A stretch of 64,000 nucleotides of DNA from Roseiarcus sp963820795 (GCA_963820795.1 CAWGBJ010000010.1:124001-188000), one strand, 5' to 3'. Counted from the first letter of the stretch, positions 1-9,150 are shown. The notes: generated by a model from the letters alone, not told the origin. Numbers and translations: made by a program.

Positions 1-30
1 GAGGTCGGCGTCCGAGAGGTTCGGGGCCAT
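1..30 (-). CDS. partial CDS, N-terminal 10 codons only
   Basis: An ATG on the minus strand overlaps the puuD stop codon by one base (TGATG), and an open frame reading MAPNLSDADL runs off the left edge. The stop/start overlap suggests translational coupling and co-transcription with the urate hydroxylase gene. Ten residues are too few to recognise a family; purine-catabolism genes are usual neighbours of puuD, but that is only context. Confidence 0.4.
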   Translation of the reverse strand, partial: MAPNLSDADL

Positions 31-1271
31 CAGTTCTGCGCCGTGTCGAGCTTGAGCCAGCGCGCCAGAACGTCCCGCTCCTCCTCGGTCATCTGGGTGA
101 AATTGTTGGGCGGCATCGCGTGCGTCAGCACCGCCTGCATGCGGATGGCGGGAGCGAAGCGGGCGATATGCTCGGGCGTGTCGAGGAGCACGCCCTTGGG
201 GGCTTCGCCGATCTCCTCCATCGGCGCCGCGGCGTGGCACATCATGCAGCGCGTCATGACGATATCGACGACCTCCTGCGGCGCCTTCGGCTCCGCGACC
301 TTGGCCACCGGGGTCGGCAGATCGGCAAGGCCCATCAGTCCGCGCATGCCGGGCGAGGCGAGCGACGCGACGCCGAAGGCGCACAGCATCGCGGCGGCCG
401 CGGCCGCCCAGGCCCACCACGGCGCCTTCGCATGATCGAGGTGCCAGAGGTTGTAGAAATAGCGGACGAGCGCGCCGGTGACGATGACGCAGGTGACGAG
501 CGCCGGGATCACTCTCGGATTGGAATAGGTCATCGGGTAGTGATTCGACAGCATCAGGAACAGCACCGGCAGGGTGATGTAATTGTTGTGCGTCGAGCGC
601 GTCTTCGAGGTCTTCACCCATTTCGGGTCGGGCTTCTTGCCGGCGATGAGCGCGGCGACGCTCTTGCGCTGGTTCGGCATGATGACGAAGAAGACGTTGC
701 CGGTCATCATCGTCGCCATCAGCGCGCCGGTGTGGATGAGGGCGCCGCGGCCGGAGAAAAAGAGCGTGAACACCCAGCTCGTCAGCACCACGTAGCCGAA
801 GCCGACGAGCGCCAGCAGGGGGTCGTTATCGCCGAGCGGCGAGCGGCAGAGGAGGTCGTAGACGATCCAGCCGAGCGCCAGCGCCGCGATGCCGATCGCC
901 GCCGCCTGCCAGGGCTCGAGCGGCATGACGGCCGGATCGATGAGGAAAAACGTCGACTGGCCGTAATAGACCCAGCAGAGCAGCACAAAGCCGCTGATCC
1001 ATGTCCAGTAGGACTGCCACTTGTGCCAGATGAGGTGGTCCGGCAGCGACGGCGGCGCCAGCATGTATTTGCCCATCTCATAGAAGCCGCCGCCGTGCAC
1101 CTGCCAGGAGACGCCGGCCAGCGCCGGATCGTCGCCGGCGCGCTTTCTCAGCGAAGCGTCGAGATGCATGAAGAAGAACGAGCCGCCGATCCAGGCGATC
1201 GCCGCCGTGACGTGCAGCCAGCGGATCAGCGCCGAACCCCATTCCCAGGCGTAGGCCTCGAGCGCCCCCAT
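30..1271 (-). CDS. puuD: urate hydroxylase PuuD (membrane protein with C-terminal cytochrome c domain)
   Basis: A 413-residue polytopic membrane protein. It opens with a hydrophobic segment at ALIRWLHVTAAIAWIGGSFF, has several further membrane spans, and ends in a cytochrome c domain with a CMMCH haem motif at about residues 342-346 and a likely distal Met near 386 (HAMPPNN). This is the architecture of bacterial PuuD, which oxidises urate to 5-hydroxyisourate and passes electrons to the respiratory chain. The ATG at 1271 is chosen because GGAGG lies 7 bases upstream; the longer open frame to 1457 has no membrane-protein-like sequence. The stop overlaps the start of the next gene downstream. 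Confidence 0.88.
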   Translation of the reverse strand: MGALEAYAWEWGSALIRWLHVTAAIAWIGGSFFFMHLDASLRKRAGDDPALAGVSWQVHGGGFYEMGKYMLAPPSLPDHLIWHKWQSYWTWISGFVLLCWVYYGQSTFFLIDPAVMPLEPWQAAAIGIAALALGWIVYDLLCRSPLGDNDPLLALVGFGYVVLTSWVFTLFFSGRGALIHTGALMATMMTGNVFFVIMPNQRKSVAALIAGKKPDPKWVKTSKTRSTHNNYITLPVLFLMLSNHYPMTYSNPRVIPALVTCVIVTGALVRYFYNLWHLDHAKAPWWAWAAAAAAMLCAFGVASLASPGMRGLMGLADLPTPVAKVAEPKAPQEVVDIVMTRCMMCHAAAPMEEIGEAPKGVLLDTPEHIARFAPAIRMQAVLTHAMPPNNFTQMTEEERDVLARWLKLDTAQN

Positions 1272-1437
1272 CCAACGACCTCCAACGGCGCCGGACCTTG
1301 AGGCGCCCCGGGAAAGGACGATAGCGGCGCAGCCGCACTTTGGGTAGGGCATGCGGTCCGTCCGGCGAACGGCGTCGGCTCGGAACCGGACTTCGGATCG
1401 CACCCCGACCGTCAGTAGGTCAGCCTCCGCGCCGGCT

Positions 1438-3204
1438 TTACAGATCGAGTACAACATCGGCGCGCGGCCGGCTGCAGCAAATCAGCAGATTGCCGTCCGC
1501 CGGCGGCTCGACCGGGTCGGGGAGATAGTCGACTGTGCCGGCGATAAGCCCGGTCTCGCAATTGTGGCAGACGCCGGCGCGACACGACCACCGCACCGGC
1601 ACATCGCAGGCCTCGGCCAGTTCGAGCAAGCTCTGAAACGCCGAATCCCAGCGCAGGGCCAAATTGCTTCTCGCAAAAGACACCATCGGCCCGGCGCCGG
1701 CAGGCCGATCGGGCAGATGCGGCGGCCGTAGCGGAGCGGCGGCGACACCCGGGGTCAGCGCCGGACCAGAGCCGAAATTCTCGCTGTGCAGCCGCTCCGG
1801 CTGAGACACCCCAGCTCGCCAGATCGGCGGTCAGACTGCTCATAAACGCGGCCGGTCCGCACAGATAGAAATCCGCCTCGCGAGGCACGCCCAGCTCCTG
1901 CAGGACGTGAACGCTCAAGCGCCCGGCGGCGTCGAAATCGACCGCCCGGCCGGTCCGTCGGGGCGCGGTGCGCTGTAACGGATGTGACTGTGGCCTCCGG
2001 GCAGCAATTTGAGAAGCGCCTGCACTTCCGCGGCGAACGCATGCTCGCCGCTGTTGCGGGCGCCATGAACCCACCAGATTTCTCGCCGCGACACACCGGC
2101 GGCCAATGCATGCAGCATGGCGAGCACCGGAGTGGCGCCGATGCCCGCGCTCAACAGGATCACGGGTCCGTCGCCCTGCCTTAGCGTAAAGCTGCCGCGT
2201 GGCGCGCTGGCGTCGACGACATCGCCGACCTGGACCCGCGCCTCGACGTAGGCCCCGACCGCGCCGTTCGGCTCTCGCTTGACGCTGATCCGCCAACGCT
2301 CCTCGCCAGGTTCGCCGGACAGCGAGTAGCTGCGCAGCAAAGCTGGCGCCTCGGGCGCGGGCTTCAGTCGCAGCACGATAAACTGGCCGGGCGTTGCCGC
2401 AGCGAGCGGACGGCTATCGCTCGATTCGAGCGCCAGCGAGGTGACGTTGCTGCTCTCGCGCCGCTTGTCGGCGACCCGCAGCGGCCGGAACGCAGTCCAC
2501 GCCGGCGCAGGCCCAGCCGCGGGCGCCAGCCCGGGATTGCCGGTCGTCCGACCGCCTTTGCGTTCGCGTTCGAGCAATGTTTCGAACGAGGAGCGCCATC
2601 CGGCGCTCAACGCCGGGATGCGCAGCGCCCGTTCCAGTCCGCTCTTGTCGTGCCCGGGCAAATACAGCAGCGCATCAGTCTCGGCGACGGTCAAACGCTC
2701 GGGACCGGCCAAGACCTGCACGATCTCGTCGCCGGCTTCGACCTCGCCCTCCTCGAGGACGCGAAAATAAAAGCCCGGTCTGTGATGCGCCACGAGGAGT
2801 GCAGGCATTTGCGGCTCGTTCATCCGGATGCCGACCCGGTAGCAGGTGACGCGCGGCTGCGTCACCTCGAACAGCGCGCTTCCGATCCGGTAACGGTCGC
2901 CGATGCACACCTCTGCGTCGGGCAAGCCGTCGATCGTGAAATTCTCGCCAAACTGGCCATAAGCGAAGTCGTTGCGGCCAAGCTGAGCTTGCCAATAGCG
3001 GTACGAATCGATCTGATAAACAAAGACCGCGCGATGCTCGCCGCCATGCCCTTGCAGGTCGCCTTGACCATCCCCGTCGATGTTGAGCCGCCGCACCATT
3101 CGACGGCCTTGCACCGGCGTTTTCCAGATTGCGGTATGGACGGTTTTGCCCTGCCACGGGATGTCGCGCGGGAGCCCAACATTAACCGAAAGCAAGCGCG
3201 CCAT
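1438..3204 (-). CDS. MOSC domain / ferredoxin reductase / 2Fe-2S ferredoxin fusion protein, with two frame breaks
   Basis: Residues 1 to about 220 form a MOSC domain like YiiM (GRRMVRRLNIDGDGQGDLQG near the start). An FAD/NAD reductase module follows (LRSYSLSGEP; ILLSAGIGATPVLAMLHAL), and the C-terminus is a plant-type ferredoxin with CRAGVCHNC and a distal Cys (LLICC). Such fusions carry electrons to a molybdenum-linked or hydroxylamine-type detoxification reaction; the substrate here is unknown. The frame changes near 1943 and changes back near 1810; between them a third of a NAD-binding motif (DFYLCGPAAFM) is readable only in the shifted frame. The two shifts compensate, so the total length (588 codons) is in frame. 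ATG 3204 is preceded by GCGAGGAA. It is either a real pseudogene or two sequence errors; I favour errors. Confidence 0.75.
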
Positions 3205-3544
3205 CATTTCCTCGCCGCCCGCCACAGGAGCATCGCTGCCGAGGCATTCTAACAGAAGTCGTCGCTCCGAAAAAATTCGTGACCGGACCGGAGCCTCGGG
3301 CGGTTCGGTCTGGACCACGCGTCCGAGGGGGCGACGAAGAGGAGCGCGGTTATGATAGCTGCTTCCCCCAGGTAACCGGTCGTTAATCCTATCAGAGGCT
3401 TAATAATCCCCGACACAATCGGGTCATGCGACCGCCTCAGGCAGCCCAAGTTTCGGCCTATTTCGCAGGCAGACCGCGCCCGATTCCGAAAGCCGCGCCG
3501 GCATCGGCGAGACGGTCCGCCGCGCCAAACAGGTTGTAAGCCGC
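3205..3544. other. intergenic region between divergent MOSC-fusion gene and tolQ
   Basis: These 340 bases must hold the promoters of the minus-strand MOSC fusion and the plus-strand tol operon. I see no convincing -35/-10 pair. A weak hairpin (CCCGA-N5-TCGGG) lies near 3419-3433. A short minus-strand open frame (3249-3449) has no recognisable features and is not called. Confidence 0.5.
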
Positions 3545-4256
3545 ATGAATCCAGCCGACGTCGCGACTCCAGATACGAGCATCTTATCGATGTTCTGGTC
3601 GGCCCACATCGTCGTCAAGGCAGTGATGCTCGGCCTCTTCCTCGCTTCGCTGTGGTGCTGGACGATCATCTTCGACAAGAGCCGCCTCTTCCGCAAGTTC
3701 CGCGCCGAGTTGGAGAATTTCGAGCAGGTGTTCTGGTCCGGCCAGTCGCTGGAAGAGCTCTACGTGTCGCTGGCGAACCAGCCCAACACCGGCGCGGCGG
3801 CGCTGTTCGTCGCCGCCATGCGCGAGTGGAAACGTTCCTTCCAGCAGGCGGCCGGCTCCTTCCGCGGCCTGCATGCGCGCATCGACAAGGTGCTCGACGT
3901 CTCGATCGCGCGCGAGGTCGAACGGCTCGAGTTCGAATCTGCTCGTTCTGGCCACCGTGGCCTCGGCCGGGCCGTTCATCGGCCTTTTCGGCACCGTGTT
4001 CGGCATCATGAACTCGTTCCAGTCGATCGCGGCGTCGAAAAACACCTCGCTCGCGGTCGTCGCGCCCGGCATCGCCGAGGCGCTGCTGGCGACCGCGCTC
4101 GGTCTTTTCGCCGCGGTCCCGGCGCTCATCGCCTACAACAAATTCCAGGGCGACGTCGCCAGGGCGCAGGCCCGGCTGGAAAGCTTCGCCGACGAATTCT
4201 CGTCGATCCTGTCCCGTCAGATCGACCATCACCTCTCGAGCGAGAAGGTTTCCTGA
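3545..4256 (+). CDS. tolQ: TolQ, Tol-Pal proton-channel subunit, with one frame break
   Basis: TolQ pairs with TolR in the inner membrane and uses the proton gradient to energise TolA. The N-terminal membrane span (VVKAVMLGLFLASLWCWTII) and cytoplasmic region read in one frame to EVERLE at about 3931. The conserved second half (LLVLATVASAGPFIGLFGTV, then LGLFAAVPALIAYNKFQ) is one base out of frame. Removing one T at 3932/3933 (CTCGAG-T-TCGAAT) restores a 236-residue protein of normal TolQ length. As tolQ matters for outer-membrane integrity and both halves are perfectly conserved, a sequence error is likelier than a dead gene. The stop is one base from the tolR start. Confidence 0.88.
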
Positions 4257-4257
4257 G

Positions 4258-4704
4258 ATGGGCGTGTCGATCGGCAGCGGACGCAAGGTGAGCCGCGGAC
4301 GGCGCGGCGTCCCGCGCTACGGCGCCATGGCGGACATCAACATGACGCCGTTCATCGACGTTATGCTGGTCCTGCTCATCATCTTCATGGTCGCGGCGCC
4401 GCTGCTGACCACCGGCGTCTCCGTCGATCTGCCGAAGACGAGCGCCTCGGCCCTGAATGTCGACAAAAAGCCGATCGCCGTTTCGCTCAACGAGCAGGGC
4501 CAGCTCTACGTGATGGACCAGCAAATCGTCGACGCCGACCTGGTGCCGAAGCTCGAGGCCGCGTCGCAGCACGACGACGAGCAGCGCATCTACGTGCGCG
4601 CCTCCAAGGTCGTGCCGTACGGGCGGGTGGCGCAGATCATGGCGGCCGTCACCACGGCCGGGTTCAAGAAGGTGGCGCTGGTCACCGAGCCGATCAATCA
4701 ATAG
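4258..4704 (+). CDS. tolR: TolR, Tol-Pal system protein (ExbD/TolR family)
   Basis: A 148-residue protein with a short cytoplasmic N-terminus, a single membrane helix and a periplasmic domain. The helix begins MADINMTPFIDVMLVLLIIF and contains the essential membrane Asp of the family (D34). TolR forms the proton path with TolQ. Start ATG 4258 lies one base after the tolQ stop, so the genes are surely co-translated. No oddities in length or sequence. Confidence 0.93.
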   Translation: MGVSIGSGRKVSRGRRGVPRYGAMADINMTPFIDVMLVLLIIFMVAAPLLTTGVSVDLPKTSASALNVDKKPIAVSLNEQGQLYVMDQQIVDADLVPKLEAASQHDDEQRIYVRASKVVPYGRVAQIMAAVTTAGFKKVALVTEPINQ

Positions 4705-4716
4705 CCGGGAGCGGCA

Positions 4717-5682
4717 TTGGACGAGAGGCGGTCATACCGGGCTTGGGCGGCCTCGAGCGTTCTGCACGGCGCTCTTCTGGCCCTCATTCTCCTCGGCTTC
4801 GCCTCTGCCCCTCGCTTCGAGGACAATCCGGAATTGATCCCGGTGGAAACCGTGTCGCTGAGCGAGATGAACCAGGTGATGAACGGCGAGAAGGACGCCA
4901 AGCCCGCCCCGGAGCCTCCCCGGCGGCCCGAAGTCGCGCCGGCGCCGCCAACGCCGCCTGAACCGCCGCCCGATCTCCGCGCGGCCGAGGAGCCGGCCCC
5001 CGCCCCCGCGCCGCCGCCGCGCCCCGAGCCGGCGCCGCCGAAGCCCGAGCCCGCGCCGAAAGCCGAGCCCCCGCCGCTGCCGAAGCCCGCCGCCGACGAC
5101 ATGCCGGAGCCGCCAGTCCGGCCGAAGATCAGCGAAACGCCGTCCGAGCGGCCGAAGGAAACCGAGCCGCAGAAGCCGAAGGAGGACCGAATCGCCAAAC
5201 TGGTCGACGCCAAGGTCGAGACCGAGCCGAGGCCGACCCGCGCCTACGATCCCAAGGCGATCGCCAAGCTGATCGGCCAGAGCAGGCCGCCGGCGTCCAC
5301 GACCGCCGCCAATTCCTCGGCGGCGACGCCGCAGGGCCTGCCGCACCACGAAGCGCCGCGCATGTCGCTCTCGATGTCCTCAGCGCTCGACGCCTGGCTG
5401 ACGGAGAGCTACCTCAACTGCTGGACGCCGCCGCCGACAATGCCCGAAGGCGACATCTACGTCGCCGAGATCAAGGTGGTGTTTAACGCCGACGGTTCGC
5501 TGTCGGCCCGGCCGGTGCTGCTCAATCCGCCGACCGATCCCGCCTGGCGCCCGCATGCCGAAAGCGCCATGCGCGCGGTCAAGAAATGCGACCCGCTGCA
5601 CGTCCCGCCGCAATACGCTCCGTTCTTCGATCAGTGGAAAGTCGAAACCATCCATTTCGATCCCCGCGAAACACAAGGCTAG
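4717..5682 (+). CDS. tolA: TolA-like envelope energy transducer
   Basis: A 321-residue protein: N-terminal membrane anchor (SVLHGALLALILLGFASAP), a long periplasmic linker rich in Pro, Ala, Glu and Lys (residues about 65-180), then a compact C-terminal domain with two conserved Cys (YLNCW and KKCDP). The arrangement and position after tolQR identify TolA, which links the inner-membrane motor to the outer membrane. The start is a TTG at 4717 with GGGAG upstream; no ATG fits before the anchor. The C-terminal domain is repeated in the next gene. Confidence 0.87.
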   Translation: MDERRSYRAWAASSVLHGALLALILLGFASAPRFEDNPELIPVETVSLSEMNQVMNGEKDAKPAPEPPRRPEVAPAPPTPPEPPPDLRAAEEPAPAPAPPPRPEPAPPKPEPAPKAEPPPLPKPAADDMPEPPVRPKISETPSERPKETEPQKPKEDRIAKLVDAKVETEPRPTRAYDPKAIAKLIGQSRPPASTTAANSSAATPQGLPHHEAPRMSLSMSSALDAWLTESYLNCWTPPPTMPEGDIYVAEIKVVFNADGSLSARPVLLNPPTDPAWRPHAESAMRAVKKCDPLHVPPQYAPFFDQWKVETIHFDPRETQG

Positions 5683-5695
5683 CTAGAGGTCCCCA

Positions 5696-6274
5696 TTGGC
5701 AAAATCGACGAGAGCCCGCTCCATGACCATGCGCCCGACGCTCATCCCGTCCCTGACGCTCGCGGCGGCGGTCGCCGCGGGCGTCGTCGGCTATGACCAC
5801 GTCCGCCCGGCCGCGCGTCCGTCGGCAGAGACGACGGCCCCAAAGGAAACCGCTTCGATCCAAACGGCGAAGCCCGCCGCGCCGCAGGCTGCGAGCCTGC
5901 CGCCAGCCCCGGTCGTTGCGCCCGCCGCGCCCGCGCCGGAGCCGCGGCCGCGCATGACCGCCTCGCAGCAGGCGAGCTTTGAAGCCTGGATGATCAAGAC
6001 CTACCTCGCCTGCTGGAAGCCGGCGGCGCCGCCCGCCGAAGCCGATCCTTACGTCGCCAAGGTGCGGCTCGCCTTCAGACCGGACGGGTCGCTGATGAGA
6101 CCGCCGAAGCTGGTCAATCCACCGTCGGACCCGGCGCAGAAGCCGCAGGCGAAGAGCGTCATCGAGGCGGTCAGGGCCTGCGACCCTCTCCCGGTGCCGG
6201 CCCAATATCGCCCCTTTTATGAGCAATGGAAAACGAAGACTATCCACTTCAATCCGCAAGTCGCCGTTCGTTGA
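5696..6274 (+). CDS. exported protein with a second TolA C-terminal domain
   Basis: A 192-residue protein with an N-terminal hydrophobic segment (LIPSLTLAAAVAAGVVGYDH), a short Pro/Ala-rich linker and a C-terminal domain clearly homologous to that of the preceding TolA. Shared points include AW-x4-YL-x-CW, the PDGSL strand, the NPPSDPA loop, the second Cys in RACDPLPVPAQY, and the ending QWKTKTIHFNP. It looks like a tandem duplication in which the long TolA linker was lost. The start is taken as TTG 5696 (AGAGGT upstream, 13 bases after the tolA stop); ATG 5723 is the alternative. It may be a partner or competitor of TolA at TolB or Pal; this is inference. Confidence 0.75.
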   Translation: MAKSTRARSMTMRPTLIPSLTLAAAVAAGVVGYDHVRPAARPSAETTAPKETASIQTAKPAAPQAASLPPAPVVAPAAPAPEPRPRMTASQQASFEAWMIKTYLACWKPAAPPAEADPYVAKVRLAFRPDGSLMRPPKLVNPPSDPAQKPQAKSVIEAVRACDPLPVPAQYRPFYEQWKTKTIHFNPQVAVR

Positions 6275-6320
6275 GTCCGGACGGCGAGACGTCTTTCTTT
6301 TTCTCTCGTGAGCTCTCGTG

Positions 6321-7646
6321 ATGAAAATGTCCTTTGTCGGCTTTCGTGACTGGGCCTCCGCGGCGGCGCTGGCGTGGATCGCCATCGGCGCGGCGCCGGC
6401 CGCGGCGGCAGGCGACGTCTACGTTCACGCGGGGGCCAATTTCCAACCGGTCACCATCGCCGTCACGCCCTTCGCTGGCGACGAGGGCGCAGACAAGATC
6501 GGCGGCGTCGTCAGCAACGACTTCGCCCGTTCGATCTTTCTCTTGCCCGTCAATCCGTCGAGCTTTCCCGAAGCGATCGGCAATCCGGACGTCCGGCCGA
6601 ACATCGACGCCTGGAAGACGGTCAACGCACAATTCGTGCTGACCGGCCGGGTGCTGCATCCGGACAGATCACATGTGACCGCGCAATTCCGGCTGTGGGA
6701 CGCAGCGACCGGCGAGCAGGCGGCCGGCGAACAATACACCGCCGAACTCGGCGCGTGGCGCCGTGTCGGGCACATGATCGCCGACGCGGTGTTTTCCCGC
6801 GTGACCGGCGAAAAGGGCTTCTTCGATTCCCGGATCGTCTTCGTCGACGAGACCGGACCCAAGGACAAGCGGCGCAAGCGCCTCGCGATCATGGACATGG
6901 ACGGCGCCGATGTGAAGGACATTGGCGGCGTCGGAGGCGCCGACGATCTCGTCGTCACGCCGCGCTTCTCCCCCTCCGCCCAACGCGTCGCCTATATGTC
7001 GTTCGGCGCCGCCGATCCGAAAGTGACGGTGCTCAATCTCGAGACCGGGCAGCGCGAGGCGGTCGGCAATTTCCCCGGCATGACGTTCGCGCCGCGCTTC
7101 TCGCCGGACGGCCAGGAGATCGTGATGTCGCTATCGGAAGGCGGGAGCAGCAATCTCTACGCCATGGATCTGCGCTCGCGCGCCACCACCAGGCTCACCG
7201 ACACTTCCGCGATCGACACTTCTCCGACCTATTCGCCGGACGGCTCGCAGATCGCCTTCGAATCGGACCGCGGCGGTTCCCAGCAGATCTATGTGATGAG
7301 CGCCGCCGGCGGACCGGCCAAGCGCATCTCCTTCGGCGAAGGCAGATACTCGACGCCGGTCTGGTCGCCGCGCGGCGATCTCATCGCCTTCACCCGCATC
7401 AGGAACGGCTCGTTCGGCATCGGGGTGATGAAGCCGGACGGCTCGGGCGAGCGCATCCTCGTTGAGGGCTTTCACAACGAAGGGCCGACCTTCGCGCCGA
7501 ACGGGCTCTACGTGATGTTCTTCCGCGATTCAGGCGGTTCCGGCGGCCCGAAGATCTACATGACCGACATCTTCGGCCATGGCGAGTTTCTGGTGCCGAC
7601 CCCGAACTACGCTAGCGACCCATCCTGGGGGCCGCTGATGCACTGA
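6321..7646 (+). CDS. tolB: TolB, periplasmic beta-propeller of the Tol-Pal system
   Basis: A 441-residue exported protein. The signal peptide ends in a run of alanines (APAAAAG), followed by the N-terminal TolB domain (FQPVTIAVTPFAG) and a six-bladed WD40-like beta-propeller with repeated FSPDG / YSPDG / WSPRG motifs. TolB binds Pal and TolA in the periplasm. ATG 6321 is preferred to the GTG three bases before it. It is the last recognisable tol gene here; pal, which normally follows, is absent. Confidence 0.93.
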   Translation: MKMSFVGFRDWASAAALAWIAIGAAPAAAAGDVYVHAGANFQPVTIAVTPFAGDEGADKIGGVVSNDFARSIFLLPVNPSSFPEAIGNPDVRPNIDAWKTVNAQFVLTGRVLHPDRSHVTAQFRLWDAATGEQAAGEQYTAELGAWRRVGHMIADAVFSRVTGEKGFFDSRIVFVDETGPKDKRRKRLAIMDMDGADVKDIGGVGGADDLVVTPRFSPSAQRVAYMSFGAADPKVTVLNLETGQREAVGNFPGMTFAPRFSPDGQEIVMSLSEGGSSNLYAMDLRSRATTRLTDTSAIDTSPTYSPDGSQIAFESDRGGSQQIYVMSAAGGPAKRISFGEGRYSTPVWSPRGDLIAFTRIRNGSFGIGVMKPDGSGERILVEGFHNEGPTFAPNGLYVMFFRDSGGSGGPKIYMTDIFGHGEFLVPTPNYASDPSWGPLMH

Positions 7647-7780
7647 CTGAGAGATCGCAACTCCGAGGCGACGTGACAAACTCGCAGGGATGGCGATAAG
7701 GTGGGCGACGTTCCGCGGGCGCCGTTCGGCGGGTGCGGAGGCCGGCGCAGATCGAAGATGACGCGAGGGTCATCCAGACA

Positions 7781-9022
7781 ATGTCGGATCAAAACGCCGC
7801 TTCTGGGAACCGGGCCGCCGCTGGCCTCAAAACCGATCAATTCGAGCAAGAAGCGCCCGCCGCGGCCGCGCAGCAGGCGGGCGATGAAGGTCCGCTCCTC
7901 AAATTGGAGCGGCTCCTCGAAGGTCTTGCGGGTGCATCGCCGTCCGACCGCAATGCTCCAGCGATCGCGCGGATCGGCGGGGACGCAACTCGACCTGCCG
8001 ATTTCGGCCGGCTGCCGCCATCAAACGAGACGCACGACAACCGGACCGAGACGACGGCCGTCGACTCCGAAGCGCCACTGGCCGTCGACGCCGATGACGT
8101 TCGAGCGCACCAGCGCAGCGATAGGTCGCGGCGCTGGAGACGCAAGGCGCTCGCGCTGGCTGGCGTGATCGGTGTGATAGGCGCGGCATTCGCGCTCAAG
8201 GAGGGCGTGCCGCTTCGTCTGGCTGGGGAAACTCCTTTCGTTGGCGGAGCCGGAACTCGTGTCGGCGCCGATGTCGAAAGGGCGAATGGGGCAACGGTTC
8301 GCCACCTGACCGCGCGCCCTGAGCCGAACCCGTTCACAACCATGACGCGCGACGAAAACACGTTGCAGCCGCCAACAAACGGGCCATCGATTGCGACGCC
8401 TCCGTCTTCCGCCGAACCCGCGTTTGTGGGCGAGTCGTCGGCCGGACCGGCCGGCGGAACACAACAAGCGCCGGCGCAGAAACCTTCGCCGGCGAAATTA
8501 GACAGCGGTCCTTCGTCCGGGGTAGCTGCCATTCCCGTCGCGACACCAGAGCCGCCAAGCCGTCCGCCTCCCGCTGCGGCTCCCGCGAAACCGAGCTTGC
8601 CAGAGATCCCGGACGGCAAGCCTTCGACCGGAGTTGCAGCCATCCCCGACGCCGCGCCGGAGCCGCCGAGCCGGCCGCTTCCGCCCGTCGCCCCAACGAA
8701 ACCCGACTTGCCGGATAACCTTGACAGCAAGTCTTCGGCCGGCGTTGCAGCCATCCCCGACGCCGCGCCAGAGCCGCCGAGCCGGCCGCTGTCCCCTGAG
8801 GCTCACGCGAAACCCAGCAAGCACGGCAAGTCCTCGAAGCGCGAGAAGCATGACAAAGCCGAGAAGTCGGCGGATCCGCATAAAACTGCGCAAGCCGCGC
8901 CAACTCCCGAGGCAGCGCCGACGCCCGCCGCTCCCGCTGCGCAGTCCGGCAATCCATTGCTGAGGGCGTTTCCCCTGCTGCGCGCGTTTGGCAACCACGA
9001 GGCGGCCGCCCCCGCCGAGTAA
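7781..9022 (+). CDS. proline-rich, single-span membrane protein with 37-residue repeats
   Basis: I do not recognise this 413-residue protein. It has an acidic N-terminal region of about 125 residues, a basic stretch (RSRRWRRK), one membrane helix (ALALAGVIGVIGAAFAL), then a long Pro/Ala/Ser-rich extracytoplasmic tail with about three copies of a 37-residue repeat, a Lys-rich patch and an Ala/Pro-rich end. The topology suggests a periplasmic spacer anchored in the inner membrane. It occupies the place where pal usually lies after tolB. ATG 7781 is chosen (GAGGGT upstream); an in-frame GTG at 7733 would add 16 residues. Confidence 0.6.
   Translation: MSDQNAASGNRAAAGLKTDQFEQEAPAAAAQQAGDEGPLLKLERLLEGLAGASPSDRNAPAIARIGGDATRPADFGRLPPSNETHDNRTETTAVDSEAPLAVDADDVRAHQRSDRSRRWRRKALALAGVIGVIGAAFALKEGVPLRLAGETPFVGGAGTRVGADVERANGATVRHLTARPEPNPFTTMTRDENTLQPPTNGPSIATPPSSAEPAFVGESSAGPAGGTQQAPAQKPSPAKLDSGPSSGVAAIPVATPEPPSRPPPAAAPAKPSLPEIPDGKPSTGVAAIPDAAPEPPSRPLPPVAPTKPDLPDNLDSKSSAGVAAIPDAAPEPPSRPLSPEAHAKPSKHGKSSKREKHDKAEKSADPHKTAQAAPTPEAAPTPAAPAAQSGNPLLRAFPLLRAFGNHEAAAPAE
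8519..8823 (+). repeat. three tandem 111-bp repeats inside the proline-rich gene
   Basis: Units begin at 8519, 8630 and 8741, exactly 111 bases (37 codons) apart. Each encodes GVAAIP-x-A-x-PEPPSRP followed by a more variable Pro/Lys-rich part. The third copy decays after about 55 bases. The repeats are in frame, so they evolve as protein repeats. Confidence 0.85.
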
Positions 9023-9150
9023 CCCTGGTGTGCCGACGGTAACACTCGTCGCCGGCGAGCGACCTTCCGAAGGAATTCTGCAGCGCGACTGGCCATGCGA
9101 TTTTTGCAGGCTTTCGTTCGTTACAGAACATCAAGCAAGGTTTTTGGCGC

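Noticed and set aside
120..1301. Long plus-strand open frame opposite puuD
   Set aside because: Arg/His-rich translation without domains; a mirror of puuD codon bias in GC-rich DNA.
3249..3449. 66-codon minus-strand open frame upstream of the MOSC fusion
   Set aside because: No ribosome site or family features; it overlaps the probable promoter region.
8519..8823. CRISPR or minisatellite array
   Set aside because: 111-base repeats are in frame within a coding region and have no spacer structure.
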